Source: Spiroplasma floricola 23-6 (GTDB lineage Bacteria > Bacillota_I > Bacilli_A > Mycoplasmatales > Mycoplasmataceae). Taken from it: a DNA stretch of 64,000 nt. Location of the stretch: NCBI RefSeq assembly GCF_002813555.1, contig NZ_CP025057.1:310001-374000 (forward strand). Reading direction: 5' to 3'. A program made the translations under genes and the position numbers. Position 1 is the stretch's first letter; every line of letters starts with the position of its first letter. Positions 1-10,486 of the stretch are shown in pieces. The notes below the pieces were generated by a model, which had not been told where the DNA came from, made no database searches, and saw nothing but the letters and a program-made list of their open reading frames with translations.

Positions 1-92
1 AAACAGGAAAACAACCTATTGTTTTAGTTATAATTAATGAACTTGATGGATCATTTTTTGAACCAAAATCTAATAAAATAAAAAACTCATAG
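1..92 (+). CDS. Probable ribonuclease J, C-terminal end (partial)
   Basis: Only the last 29 codons are present, read from base 3 and ending in TAG at 90-92. The peptide TGKQPIVLVIINEL followed by a short charged tail resembles the C-terminus of RNase J, where a TGRRPMILPVIMEV-like strand closes the protein. RNase J is a metallo-beta-lactamase fold 5'-3' exo/endoribonuclease. The assignment rests on this short tail alone; another protein with a similar last strand is possible. It lies directly upstream of ftsK on the same strand. Confidence 0.5.
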   Translation, partial: TGKQPIVLVIINELDGSFFEPKSNKIKNS

Positions 93-185
93 TCTTTAAT
101 AACTATGAATTTTATTATTGATTTAAAAAGTCATTAAAATATATTAAAATTATAAGGTAAGGGCAAACAAATATAAGGTGAAATC

Positions 186-3125
186 ATGAATAATTTCAAT
201 GGGCAAAATAATCAAAATGATAATGACCGCACAATAGCTTTTACTATTCAAAAAAAGCAAAGAAAAGTAGACTCAGTAGCTTGAATAGTTGGAGCTTTAT
301 TATTATTTTTTATAAACCTAATATCATTGGGCAGAATTACCATAATTGGTCAATTTATAGATGATGTAATTTTTAATTTGCCTTTTGGATGATTTAAGTA
401 TTTCTTATATGCTCTATTCTTTCTAATTGATTTTGCAATCTATTTTGGAATTAAATTTAAACCAAAAAAGAGATTTATTGCAATGATTTTTCTAACGTGA
501 ATTGTTTTGTGTTGAATAATTTCATCAATTTTATTTATAGTTGCATATCATGTGCAAACAGAACAATTTAAAGTTGAAAATATTTGATCAAAGACAATAT
601 TAAAAGATTCTATAGGTTCATATGTTTCAAATTGAAAGAATAACTCTTTGTGAGGAGAAGACAATGGAACTATTTGATTGGCTAAACCAAATACATACTT
701 TACTTTTTGAGCTGGTGGGGGATTAATTGGAACAATTCTTTCAGGTATTGGAGCATATACTTCAATTTATTTTGGACTAATTATTTCACTATTTTTCTTC
801 ACTTTAGATATGATTTGAATTTTTACAGGAGATGCATTTTTCTTCTTTAAACCAAAATCAAAAAGAGTTGGAAAAAGATTGAGAATTTTATCTTTAAAGA
901 ATAATAAAATTAACATTAGAGACCATAATTATTCAAAACCTAAAAGAGAAAAAACAGCTAGAGGTATTTTCAATATTATAAATGTTGAAGATGATGTTAC
1001 TTTTGATGAAAGACAAATTCTAGCATCTGTAAAAGAATCAGATATAACTATAGAATTGCCGAGCTTTAATAGATATAAAGAAAAAAATATTTATCAAGAA
1101 GTAGACAATGATTTTTACAATGATGACTTTGCAAATATTGATTTGGAAAGATATAATTTAAATAGAAATTATCCAGAAGAATTTGTTCAACAACCAAATC
1201 AAGGTATGAATAGGGTTGTAGATTTTGATTTGGATAAGCGAAGAGAAGAAGCTAAAAATCGAGCACAATCATTGGTAAAAGAAGAACCAACTTATATGCC
1301 AAGAAGAGAAAAAGACTATGAATACAATATTCCTATGCCAATGGAGTCAAAATATGGTCAAGTTTCAACAGAACAAGCACGAGAAGAATTGGCAAAAGAA
1401 ACTAATATAACACCATTTGGAGCAAATGGTAAAACTCAAGAGCTTTTAAGAACAAGAAATAAAAAAGAAAAGATAAATGATAATTTAAATGGTCAAATTA
1501 CTTTAGATCATTTTATTAATGAAACTCAAAAAGAAAAAGAAGAAGCAAAAAGACAAGTTGAGGACTATGGAACTTATACTTCACCAATGCAAGAAAATCT
1601 TGCAAGAAATATTTTATATTCTTCAAATGGATATCAATCAAGAAATAATTATAATCAAACAATTGAAGTCAATAAAAATAAAGCAGTTGAGAAAAAACAA
1701 TATGTAAATAATTCTTATCAATTACCTTCAATTGATATTCTTAAAGAAAGTATTACAAATTCTAAGGATCAAGAAGAAACAAGAATGATTGCAAAAGAAA
1801 AGGCTGAAAGAATTAATGAGACATTTAAACAATTTGGTGTAAAAGCTGCTGTAAAACATATGAATATCGGTCCAAGTGTTATCAAATTTGAAATTCAACC
1901 AGAGCCAGGAACAAAAGTTAACAGTATTACGTCTCTTGAAAATGACTTAAAATTAGCACTTGCAAGTCAAAATGTTAGAATTGAAGCTCCAATTCAAGGT
2001 AAAGCTGCAGTTGGAATTGAAGTACCAAATGAAAAACCAGAGATGGTACCTATGAGAGGTGTTATTGAAAATACACCAATTGTTAAAATGTCAAATAAAC
2101 TACTATTTGCAATTGGAAAAACTGTTACAGGAGAATTATTATTTGGAGAATTAGATAAAATGCCACATTTACTTGTTGCTGGTTCAACTGGAAGTGGTAA
2201 ATCAGTTATGATAAATGGAATTATTTCATCTATTTTAATGAGAGCAAAACCTCATGAAGTTAAATTCTTAATGATTGATCCTAAAAAAGTTGAAATGTCA
2301 GTATATTCTACAATACCACATTTATTAGCACCAGTTATAAGCGATATGAATATTGCAAATAGTGCTCTTAAAAAAGTAATAAATGAAATGGAAAGAAGAT
2401 ATGCATTATTTACAACTCATGGTGTAAAAAACATAGCAGGGTTTAATGCAAAACAAAGCTCTGCTGCAAATAAATTACCTTACTTTGTAATTATTATTGA
2501 TGAATTAGCTGACTTAATGATGACTTCAAATAAAAAAGATGTTGAAGATTCAATTATGAGACTTACACAATTATCTCGTGCTGCAGGTATTCATTTAATT
2601 GTTGCAACTCAAAGACCTTCAACAGATGTTATTACAGGAGTTATTAAATCAAATATTCCTGTAAGAATAGCATTTTCAGTTGCCTCATCAATTGACTCAA
2701 GAACTATTCTTGATTCAAATGGAGCTGAAAAATTAATTGGTAAAGGTGACTTGCTATATACAATTCCAGGAAGTACTTCACTTGTAAGAGCACAAGGTGC
2801 ATATATTAGTGATGAAGAAATTGAAAGATTAGTACAACACTGTTCAAGTCAACAACAACAAATTTTTGAAACGGACTTTATAAAAGAAGAAGAGCAAACA
2901 TATTCAGTTAATTTGGGAGCAGGAAAAGATTCAATGTTTGATGAAATTAAAGATTATGTAATTAGAACTCAAAAAGCTTCAACAAGTTTAATTCAAAGAA
3001 AATTTAATATAGGTTATAATCGTGCTGCAAGAATAATTGATGAACTTGAAGAAAGTGGAATTATTGGACCACAAAATGGTTCAAAACCACGAGAAGTTTA
3101 TATTAAAAATGAAGATATGTATTAA
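186..3125 (+). CDS. ftsK: FtsK/SpoIIIE DNA translocase
   Basis: 979-residue chromosome-segregation translocase that pumps DNA through the division septum. Reading TGA as Trp extends the frame upstream of the first long standard-code segment to ATG 186 and adds the N-terminal membrane domain: about four hydrophobic helices within residues 35-225 with many Trp, all encoded TGA. A charged Gln/Glu/Asn-rich linker follows. The motor has Walker A GSTGSGKS at 666-673 and Walker B IIIDELADLMM around 769-779. The C-terminal winged-helix gamma domain, which reads KOPS-like sequences, contains RKFNIGYNRAARIIDELE. A hairpin terminator follows directly. Confident assignment; full family length. Confidence 0.97.
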
Positions 3126-3156
3126 AAATCAACAAAATAACTGTTGATTTTTTTTA
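3126..3156 (+). terminator. Rho-independent terminator after ftsK
   Basis: Inverted repeat AAATCAAC / GTTGATTT around a short A-rich loop, followed by a run of T. It starts right after the ftsK stop codon. Confidence 0.8.
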
Positions 3157-3186
3157 CACTATATAATAATAAAAAGGAGAGATTTT

Positions 3187-4953
3187 ATGGAAAACATAGT
3201 GAAAAATTTACCAGAAAAACCTGGTTGCTATTTGTATAAAAATAAAGACAACAAAATAATCTATGTTGGTAAAGCAAAAAATCTCAAAAAGAGAGTTTCA
3301 AGTTATTTTAATAAAGCTCACAATTACAAAACTACTAAATTAGTAAGAGATATATGTGATATTGAAACAATAGTTACAGAGAATGAAAAAGAATCATTAA
3401 TTCTTGAACAAAATTTAATAAAAAAATATAGACCAAGATATAACATTGTATTAAATGATGATAAAAAATATCCTTACATTGCAATCACAAAAGAAAAAGA
3501 TCCAGTATATGTTTATACAAGAAATTATGATAATAAAAATCAGATATCTTTTGGACCGCTTCCTGATGGAACTAGTGCTAGAAATATTTTGAAAACCTTA
3601 GAGAGAATTTATCCTTTAAGAAGATGTAAAGGTAATTTAAATAAACCTTGTATTCATTTTCATATTGATCAGTGTTCAGGTGCTTGTTTTAAAGAAATTG
3701 ATCAACAATACTATCAAAATCAAATCAATAACGTAAAGAATTTTTTTAATAGAACAAACGATGATTTTAAGAATAAGTTGGAAGAAAAAATGTTTATTGC
3801 TTCTAATAATTTACAATTTGAAGAAGCACAAAGAATTAAAAATATTATATCTCATTTGAATTTTTCAATTGTTGAACAATTTGTTGATTTTAATGATAAT
3901 TTGAACAGAGATGTATTTAATTATTATCAAACACAAGAGTATATTTGTTTTATAGTTTTATTTTATAGAAGTGGAAAGTTAATATTAAAAGATCAAATAA
4001 TAATTAAAAATGAAATAGAAGATATAAATTCACTCTTTGAAAATTTTATTATGCAAATATATTCAAAAAACATGCTCCCTGACTATATTGTTATTCCAGA
4101 ATCTCTAAATAGTAGTAGTTTAAAATTGTTATTTCAAAATAAAATAACTTATGCTTTAGATGATTCGAGTTTAAAAATTTTGGAATTGGCAGAAAATAAT
4201 GCAAAAGAATACATAAGACAAGAAGAACTTTATAAAAAACAAAAATCAATTAGTAAAGAAGAACTTTTAGATACAGTTCAAAAAACTTTAAAATTACCTA
4301 AATACCCTTATCATATAGAAATGTTTGATGTTGCAAATATTTTAGATGAGTTTGTAACAGGTGCTATGGTTGTTTTTAAAGGTGGTCAACCAAGTTTCAA
4401 TGATTTTAGAAAATACAATATAATAATTAATGAAAAAGGTGATTTTCAAAGAATGCAAAATATGATTTATAGAAGATATCAAAAAGATCTTTCAAATAGT
4501 GCAAATTTACCAGATTTGATAATAATGGATGGAGGCAAAATTCAAGTACATGCTGCTAAATCCCAATTGGAGCTTTTAGATTTGAATATTCCAGTAATTG
4601 GACTTGTAAAAAATGATAAACACAAAACAGAGTATATTTTAAACTTTGATGAACAAGAACTATATCTGGAAAAAACATTTGAAGTTTTTAAGTTTTTAGA
4701 GTTAATTCAAAATAGAGTTCATAACTATGCAATATCTAGTTTCAGAAAAAAACATACAAAATCTTTCTCAAAAGATGATTTATCACAAATAAAAGGAGTA
4801 GGAGAAAAAATGATTCAAAAAATAAATCAACTTTATCCTTCAAGAATGGACTTTTATAATTTAAATTATGATGATATGAAAAAAATAGTTAAACAAGATC
4901 ATATAGTATTTGCTATTCAAGAAATAAAAAGGAAAATAGAAAGTAAAAAATAA
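3187..4953 (+). CDS. uvrC: UvrABC excinuclease subunit C
   Basis: 588-residue nuclease of nucleotide excision repair that makes the incisions on both sides of a lesion loaded by UvrAB. The N-terminal GIY-YIG domain (residues about 8-90) has PGCYLYKN and YVGKAKNLKKRVSSYF. A UVR motif that binds UvrB lies near 195-230. The RNase H-like endonuclease half includes MFDVANILDEFVTGAMVVF and DLIIMDGGKIQ, and a helix-hairpin-helix (QIKGVGEKMIQKI) closes the protein. The start ATG follows an AAGGAG site. No Trp codon of either kind is needed. Typical length. Confidence 0.97.
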   Translation: MENIVKNLPEKPGCYLYKNKDNKIIYVGKAKNLKKRVSSYFNKAHNYKTTKLVRDICDIETIVTENEKESLILEQNLIKKYRPRYNIVLNDDKKYPYIAITKEKDPVYVYTRNYDNKNQISFGPLPDGTSARNILKTLERIYPLRRCKGNLNKPCIHFHIDQCSGACFKEIDQQYYQNQINNVKNFFNRTNDDFKNKLEEKMFIASNNLQFEEAQRIKNIISHLNFSIVEQFVDFNDNLNRDVFNYYQTQEYICFIVLFYRSGKLILKDQIIIKNEIEDINSLFENFIMQIYSKNMLPDYIVIPESLNSSSLKLLFQNKITYALDDSSLKILELAENNAKEYIRQEELYKKQKSISKEELLDTVQKTLKLPKYPYHIEMFDVANILDEFVTGAMVVFKGGQPSFNDFRKYNIIINEKGDFQRMQNMIYRRYQKDLSNSANLPDLIIMDGGKIQVHAAKSQLELLDLNIPVIGLVKNDKHKTEYILNFDEQELYLEKTFEVFKFLELIQNRVHNYAISSFRKKHTKSFSKDDLSQIKGVGEKMIQKINQLYPSRMDFYNLNYDDMKKIVKQDHIVFAIQEIKRKIESKK

Positions 4954-4960
4954 CAATATA

Positions 4961-4992
4961 TTGCTTATTTTTAGAATAAAAAAATGTATAAT
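4961..4992 (+). promoter_or_regulatory. Probable greA promoter
   Basis: TATAAT at 4987-4992 directly preceded by TG; a weak TTGCTT lies 20 bases upstream at 4961-4966. The TG-type -10 recurs before several genes in this window. Confidence 0.5.
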
Positions 4993-5019
4993 ATTTTAGT
5001 TAAATAAAAGGGGATTAAT

Positions 5020-5493
5020 ATGACAGATAAAGATATTATTTTAACTGCAGAAGGTCTACAGGAATTAAAAGATGAATTAGCACATTTAATTAATAATGTT
5101 CGTCCACAAGTTATTGAAGAATTGGTGGAAGCGCGTGCTCAAGGAGATTTATCAGAAAATGCAGATTATGATGCAGCAAGAAATAGACAAGCAGAAGTAG
5201 AAGCAAGAATTAAAGAAGTAGAAGCTATGCTTTCTAAAGCAAAACTTATTGAAGACACTAACTCAAAAAATAAAGAAGTTAAAATTGGAAGTCAAGTAAT
5301 TTTTGCAAATCAAAAAACTAAAAATGAAATGAAAGTAAAAATTGTTGGAGCTATTGAAGCAGATCCATTTGAAAATAAAATTTCAAACGAGTCACCATTA
5401 GCAAAAGCTATGATGGGTAAAGTTGTTGGAGATTCAGTTGAAGTTAGAGAACTTAAAGAACCTTACAAAATAACAATTAAAGAAATTAAATAA
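5020..5493 (+). CDS. greA: Transcription elongation factor GreA
   Basis: 157-residue factor that enters the RNA polymerase secondary channel and stimulates cleavage of backtracked transcripts. The N-terminal coiled coil carries the conserved tip DLSENADY with Asp43 and Glu46, the acidic pair that coordinates the catalytic metal. The C-terminal half (about 80-157) is the FKBP-like domain with IGSQVIF and ESPLAKAMMGK. Start follows AAGGGG. It stands alone with its own promoter-like element and terminator. Confidence 0.97.
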   Translation: MTDKDIILTAEGLQELKDELAHLINNVRPQVIEELVEARAQGDLSENADYDAARNRQAEVEARIKEVEAMLSKAKLIEDTNSKNKEVKIGSQVIFANQKTKNEMKVKIVGAIEADPFENKISNESPLAKAMMGKVVGDSVEVRELKEPYKITIKEIK

Positions 5494-5497
5494 TTTG

Positions 5498-5524
5498 ACC
5501 TAATAAAGATATTAGGTTTTTTTA
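5498..5524 (+). terminator. Rho-independent terminator after greA
   Basis: Stem ACCTAAT / ATTAGGT with a short loop, then seven T. Confidence 0.8.
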
Positions 5525-5539
5525 TATAAGGAGAAAACT

Positions 5540-6418
5540 ATGATAAAAGTTCAAAGTACATTTAAAAATAACTTACCAACAATTTATCTAGTTGGAACTC
5601 CAATTGGTAATTTAGATGATATTTCAAAAAGAGTTATAGATACTTTTCAAAAAGCAGATGTTATTTATTGTGAAGATACTAGAGTAAGTTTTAAATTATT
5701 TGAAAAACTAAAAATAAATAAAAAACTTAAATCCCTACATAAATTCAATGAACATTCAATTAGTGAGAGTTTTATTGAAGATATTAATAAATACAAAAAT
5801 ATAATTATTATAAGTGATGCTGGTATTCCTTGTATAAGTGATCCAGGAGCAATAGTTGTAAGTAAAGTTTTGCAAAGTGATATTCAAGTCAATATTACTT
5901 CAGTTAATTGTGGACCTGCATATATTCACGCAATTGCTTCAAGTGGTTTTATTTCTAGAAAAAACTTATTTTTAGGATTTTTAGATAAAAAAAACATTGA
6001 AAAAGAGTTTGACGAAATTCTTAACAAACATAAAAATAATGAAGTTATTATAAGTTTTTATGAATCTGTTCACAGAATTCAATCAACTATAAATCAATTA
6101 TCTTTAATGTTAAATAAAAATACAAAAGTAGTAATTGCAAGAGAATTAACTAAAATAAATGAAGAGTTTCTAAGAGGTTCAATATCTGAAATTTGTGATT
6201 ATATAAATGATAATCAATTAACTCTTAAAGGAGAATTTTGTATAGTTATTGATTCAAACTATGATTTAAATCAGGAATCAAAAATTGATATGGAAAAAAT
6301 ACTAATAGAAGTAGAGAATTTAATAAAAGAAAATGTAAGTAAAAAAGATGCAATAAAAACTATTTCAAAAAAATATAATATTAAAAAAAATGAATTAACT
6401 AAATTTTTTTATAAATAA
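5540..6418 (+). CDS. rsmI: 16S rRNA (cytidine1402-2'-O)-methyltransferase RsmI
   Basis: 292-residue SAM-dependent tetrapyrrole-methylase-fold enzyme that 2'-O-methylates C1402 in the ribosomal P-site region. Family signatures are visible in order: YLVGTPIGNLDDIS near the N-terminus, YCEDTR, ISDAGIPCISDPG (the Gly-rich SAM loop), and FYESVHRI. ATG follows AAGGAG. It is transcribed in the same direction as greA but after greA's terminator. Family length matches. Confidence 0.95.
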   Translation: MIKVQSTFKNNLPTIYLVGTPIGNLDDISKRVIDTFQKADVIYCEDTRVSFKLFEKLKINKKLKSLHKFNEHSISESFIEDINKYKNIIIISDAGIPCISDPGAIVVSKVLQSDIQVNITSVNCGPAYIHAIASSGFISRKNLFLGFLDKKNIEKEFDEILNKHKNNEVIISFYESVHRIQSTINQLSLMLNKNTKVVIARELTKINEEFLRGSISEICDYINDNQLTLKGEFCIVIDSNYDLNQESKIDMEKILIEVENLIKENVSKKDAIKTISKKYNIKKNELTKFFYK

Positions 6419-6466
6419 TAAAATTTTTAGATATTTATAACGATATAAATATCAGGAGGTTTTTAT

Positions 6467-6754
6467 ATGGAAAAATTAACTATAGAACAGTCAAAAAAAG
6501 TAGTAGGAGGAAAAGCAGTAAGTGGTGCTTTTTTAAGTGGTATAGGTTCAATCATGAAAGGTGCTTCAGAATTATTTACAAACTTTATTGGAGCAATTTC
6601 AACAACTGTATTTGGAGCTTTAACTATAAATAGAAATGATAAAGTTGAATTAAAAATAGGTAATTCTACTTTTAAAGTTGACAATACTGTTTCAAATAAA
6701 GCAAATGCGGAAAATAAAGTTTCACAAATGCCAAATGTTGTTAGTTTATTTTAA
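6467..6754 (+). CDS. Small secreted peptide with double-glycine leader (bacteriocin-like)
   Basis: 95-residue ORF with a strong AGGAGGT site 8 bases before ATG. The N-terminus MEKLTIEQSKKVVGG fits the double-glycine leader of class II bacteriocins and peptide pheromones: Gly14-Gly15, Val at -4, Leu at -12 and Thr at -11, though -7/-8 are Ser/Gln rather than Leu/Glu. After GG comes a Gly/Ala/Ser-rich hydrophobic stretch (residues 16-52) with GxxxG-like spacing, then a polar tail. Leaders of this kind are normally cleaved by a C39-peptidase ABC exporter; none is in the window. It is monocistronic with its own palindromic terminator. Function is inferred from the leader only. Confidence 0.6.
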   Translation: MEKLTIEQSKKVVGGKAVSGAFLSGIGSIMKGASELFTNFIGAISTTVFGALTINRNDKVELKIGNSTFKVDNTVSNKANAENKVSQMPNVVSLF

Positions 6755-6774
6755 GGTTCTTAAGAACCTTTTTT
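6753..6774 (+). terminator. Palindromic terminator after the double-glycine peptide
   Basis: Perfect 18-base palindrome AAGGTTCTTAAGAACCTT followed by TTTT; it begins inside the stop codon. Confidence 0.75.
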
Positions 6775-6890
6775 AAAATAAATAAAAACTGTAAATCAAT
6801 AGTTTTTCCTTTATAAAATAATTTTTATTGCTTTTTTTGTATTATTTAATTTTTATTATATAATTTAATAATATAAGGGGAAAAATAATT

Positions 6891-9683
6891 ATGAAAAAAC
6901 TATTATCATTTTTATCATCAATTGCATTTACAGCTTCTGCTTCATCAGCAGTTGCTAGTTGTAGCAATTTAGGAGATGGTTCTTCTAAAAATATTGATGA
7001 AATTATAAAAAACAAAGATTTGGGTAGGGTAAATAATGTTAATGAAAACATTTTAAAAAATGCTCTTAAAGAAAAAAACACAAAAATTGATGTAGACAAG
7101 TTGTCATTAACAAATGTTGATTTATTTGAAGGAACAGCTACTTTTGTACCAAAAAATAGAGCAGTTAATTATAATGGACAAGCAATTGTTAATTTTGATT
7201 TTGGAAATGTAAGAAAAGATTCTCAATATTTGTGAGAAGTTGTTAACAATACTTGATTAGGAACAATTACTAGTAACAATTCAAATGAAATATTAGAAGA
7301 ATTAGTTGGATTAAATCCGCTTTTAGATAAAAAAGAACTTGAAGTTAAAGATATTAACACTTGAGGTGCAACAATAGCGGCAAAAAGTTCTTCATCAATG
7401 TATAAAGGACAAATAACAGTATCTTATAATGTTATTAATGAAACTGGAGACTCATCTGCAAAATCACTTTATTCAGTAATTACAAATAGTTGATTAGGAG
7501 AAATTAATAAAGGTGAAGATGATAGAAAAACTGAAGAAAATATTATTAATGCAGTATTAACTAAAAATAATAATTTAGATAAAAATGAATTAAAAGTTAA
7601 AGAATTAAATCAATGAGGTGCAACAATAGGTGCAGTTGAGAATTCAAAAAAATATAAAGATGAATCATATGTAAGTTTCACTTTAAAAGGTGATACTCAA
7701 GGAGAATCAAATGAAAATTCTAAATCACTTTATAGTGAAGTCAAAACTACTTGATTGGGAAATATAGAAAATACAAATGAAACTAGCATTTTAAATGCAT
7801 TAAAGGCAAAAAATCCAAATTTAGATATTGAAAGTTTAACTTTAAAAGAAACAAATCAATATAATTCTATTTTAATTCCAAAATCGGGAACAACAAAATA
7901 TAAAGATCAAGTATGACTTTCATATAGTGTTTCAGGAGTTGTCATTCCTAGTGAAAAAAAAGAATTAAATCAAGTAATTACTACAAAAGATTATGATAAG
8001 AATTTGGCAATTAATTTAAACAAGGAACAAGAACCTACTAGTCAACAAGTTAAGGATTTAATTTATAGATCAAATCCTCAATTAGATATAAATCAAATTG
8101 ATATTAATAGCATTAGTCAAAAATCAACACAAAAAAATGAAGAAGGTAAAGAATATAGTCAATATTCAGCAAATGTTAAAGCTTTAGAAAATTCTTATAA
8201 TTATAATGGGTCAGTAGAAATAACTTTTTACACTTCATATAAAAATCAACAACAAAAGGAACTAAGTACAATTATTAAAGAAACAAACTTAGGAGAAATT
8301 AGTGAAAACTCAGATTTAGTAATTTTAAATACATTAGTAGAAAAAAATAATGCAGAGAATTTAAATTTAGGAGAATTAGTTTTATCTAATAAAAATGATA
8401 GTTCAGCAACAATTAGTGCTGTTGAAAATAGTGCTAATTATAAGGGTTCTGTTAATATTGCATATACTGTTAAAAAGGAAAATACAGAACAACCTGAAAA
8501 TATAATAAATTTATCAGAGCATATTAAAACTTCTGAATTAGGTGAGTTAAAAGATGCAAAAACAATTACAATTTTAGAAGAATTAAAGAATAAGAATAAA
8601 GATTTACATGTTGATGAAGTTGAAGTAAAAAATATTACATCATCATCAGCTATAATTAAAACAATTTCTAATTCAAAACATTATAATCAATCACAAGTAG
8701 AAGTAAAATTTTATTTAAAAGATAATGCTGAAAAACCAAAACCTTCAAACGAAGCATTATTAGTTGGTTACTGATATGAATGAGGAGGAGCAAATCAACA
8801 TAATGATCCTGTTAAACTTTTAGAAAGTTCAGAATTATTAAATAGTGCATATAATGTAATAGATGTTTCATTTTTATATACATGAGAACCATATGCAATG
8901 CCAACATTTGATCCATTTAGTCCACAAAGTAAAAGCAGAATTATAGACGCAATAAAAAAATTACAAAACGCTGGTAAAAAAGTAATTTTATCAATGGGTG
9001 GAGCAACTGGTGGAGAAATGAGATTTAAATCAGATCAAGTTGATCAATTAACTGCTACATTTGTTAAATATATGGATGAATATAATTTTGATGGAATAGA
9101 TATTGATTGAGAAGGTGGAGTACTTGGAGATAGACAAAGTCAACAAACTACAATCTCAGCATTAAAAAAAGCAAAAGAAATACAAAACTCTAAGGGGAAA
9201 GAATTTTTAATTACTATGGCTCCAGAATTGCCATACTTAAAATATAATACCGAAGCTGGTTCACAAGGAAGTTATATTCCTTTCTTAAAAGGACTTGAAG
9301 GTATATATGATTTTATCAATCCTCAATACTATAATGGTTGAGCATTTGGTCCATTTGTTGATCAAGAAGAAAAAGACTATTTAGGAATAAATACATCATA
9401 CATTTCAAATGATGATGTTGAATATAGAGGAGAATTTTATTACTTAGTAACAAAATATTTAACTACAAAAAAAAGTGCACAAAATGATTTCTATGAAAAA
9501 ATACCAACAAATAAATTTGTTTTAGGAGCAGCAACTAATGAACCTGCAGGAAGAGGAGCAGCAACTAGAGAATCAATTTATAATGCACATGTATTACTAG
9601 AAAATGACAATATTTATATTCGTGGATTAATGACATGAGCTATAAATTATGATGCTGTATTTAATTGACAATTTGAAGCTTAA
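6891..9683 (+). CDS. Repeat-bearing GH18 chitinase lipoprotein
   Basis: 930 residues when TGA is Trp. The N-terminus is a lipoprotein signal (MKKLLSFLSS... then AVASC, Cys about 24). Residues about 40-610 hold seven diverged copies of a roughly 70-85 residue unit with the pattern xxWLGxI, a helix with N-x-L, then YKGxxxVxY. The C-terminal part from about 621 is a glycosyl hydrolase 18 barrel: SMGGATGG, then DGIDIDWE at 734-741 matching DxxDxDxE with catalytic Glu741, and QYYNGW. GH18 enzymes hydrolyse chitin or related N-acetylglucosamine polymers. Membrane-anchored at the cell surface, it may act on host chitin, in keeping with an insect-associated bacterium. Confidence 0.88.
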
Positions 9684-9740
9684 TTCAAAGAAACATGAGG
9701 TCAAAAAAATAAATAAAATTATTGTTTAATTTAATAATAA

Positions 9741-9768
9741 AAATACAAGATTAGATCTTGTATTTTTT
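9741..9768 (+). terminator. Rho-independent terminator after GH18 lipoprotein
   Basis: Eleven-base stem AAATACAAGAT / ATCTTGTATTT with a two-base loop, then T run. Confidence 0.85.
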
Positions 9769-9869
9769 ACTAATACTCTTAATTTGTCTTTTAATAAATA
9801 TGAAAAACTGCTTATTACATTTTTTCTATTTAAAAAAATAAAAAAAATGTAAATTTAGACCTAAATTAG

Positions 9870-9972
9870 TATAAAATAATTTAGGTTGCTAGTTTCAACC
9901 GCACTTTTGTATGTAAAAAAGTAGTTTGAAAGATAACTCACATACAAGGCGAGTCTAGACTGGAGGAATAAA
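9870..9972 (+). promoter_or_regulatory. Promoter and structured 5' leader of rplU (L21-leader-like)
   Basis: A -10-like TATAAA at 9870-9875 precedes a leader of about 90 bases. It contains an 8-base-pair stem TTGTATGT (9907-9914) with ACATACAA (9940-9947), a small GTTG/CAAC hairpin before it and GTCTAGAC next to the ribosome-binding site. Firmicutes carry an L21 leader RNA at this position before rplU, presumed to be autoregulatory. I infer homology from location and architecture, not from a covariance search. Confidence 0.6.
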
Positions 9973-9973
9973 G

Positions 9974-10483
9974 ATGTTCGCAATTATAAAAACAGGTGGA
10001 AAACAAATTAAAGTTTCAAAAGATGATGAAATCTATGTAGAAAAATTAGACATAGAAGAAGGTAAAAAAGTTATTTTTGATGAAATTTTAATGATAGATG
10101 GAACTGTAGGTTCTCCTTTAATTAAAGGAGCAGCAGTTATTGGAACTGTTGTTAAACAAGGTAAAGGAAAAAAACTTAGAGTTGTTAGATATCATCCTAA
10201 GAAAAATGTTAACAAAGTATATGGTCACAGACAACCATACACAAAAGTGAAAATTGAAGAGATTTCATTAAGTGGTACAAAAGCTATAACAAATACATCA
10301 ACTGAATCAAAAACTGCAGTTGCTGTACAAAAAACTGCTTCTGCACCAAAAACAGCTTCAACTGGTACACCAAAAGCTGCACCAAAACCAAAAACAACTA
10401 CTGGAGCACCAAAAGCTACAGCAGCAAAACCAAAAACAACATCAGCACCAAAAGCTGCACCAAAACCAAAAACTGGAGAATAG
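9974..10483 (+). CDS. rplU: 50S ribosomal protein L21 with Ala/Lys/Pro/Thr-rich tail
   Basis: 169 residues. Residues 1 to about 98 are an ordinary L21 (MFAIIKTGGKQIKVSKDD, VRYHPKKNVNKVYGHRQPYTKV). The remaining roughly 70 residues are a low-complexity basic tail of SAPK, TPKAAPKPK and similar blocks, absent from standard L21 of about 100 residues. The tail is coded in frame without break and includes a 28-base exact direct repeat. First gene of rplU-prp-rpmA; prp starts 4 bases after its stop. ATG follows TGGAGG. L21 binds 23S rRNA domain VI region near L20. Confidence 0.96.
   Translation: MFAIIKTGGKQIKVSKDDEIYVEKLDIEEGKKVIFDEILMIDGTVGSPLIKGAAVIGTVVKQGKGKKLRVVRYHPKKNVNKVYGHRQPYTKVKIEEISLSGTKAITNTSTESKTAVAVQKTASAPKTASTGTPKAAPKPKTTTGAPKATAAKPKTTSAPKAAPKPKTGE
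10368..10473 (+). repeat. 28-base direct repeat in the rplU tail
   Basis: Copies at 10368-10395 and 10446-10473 are identical. They encode the TPKAAPKPKT / APKAAPKPKT blocks. This suggests growth or shrinkage of the tail by slippage or recombination. Confidence 0.85.
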
Positions 10484-10486
10484 TAG

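Noticed and set aside
9684-9973. Possible tRNA or other stable RNA in the gap before rplU
   Set aside because: No cloverleaf or CCA end found; the structure fits an L21-type leader.
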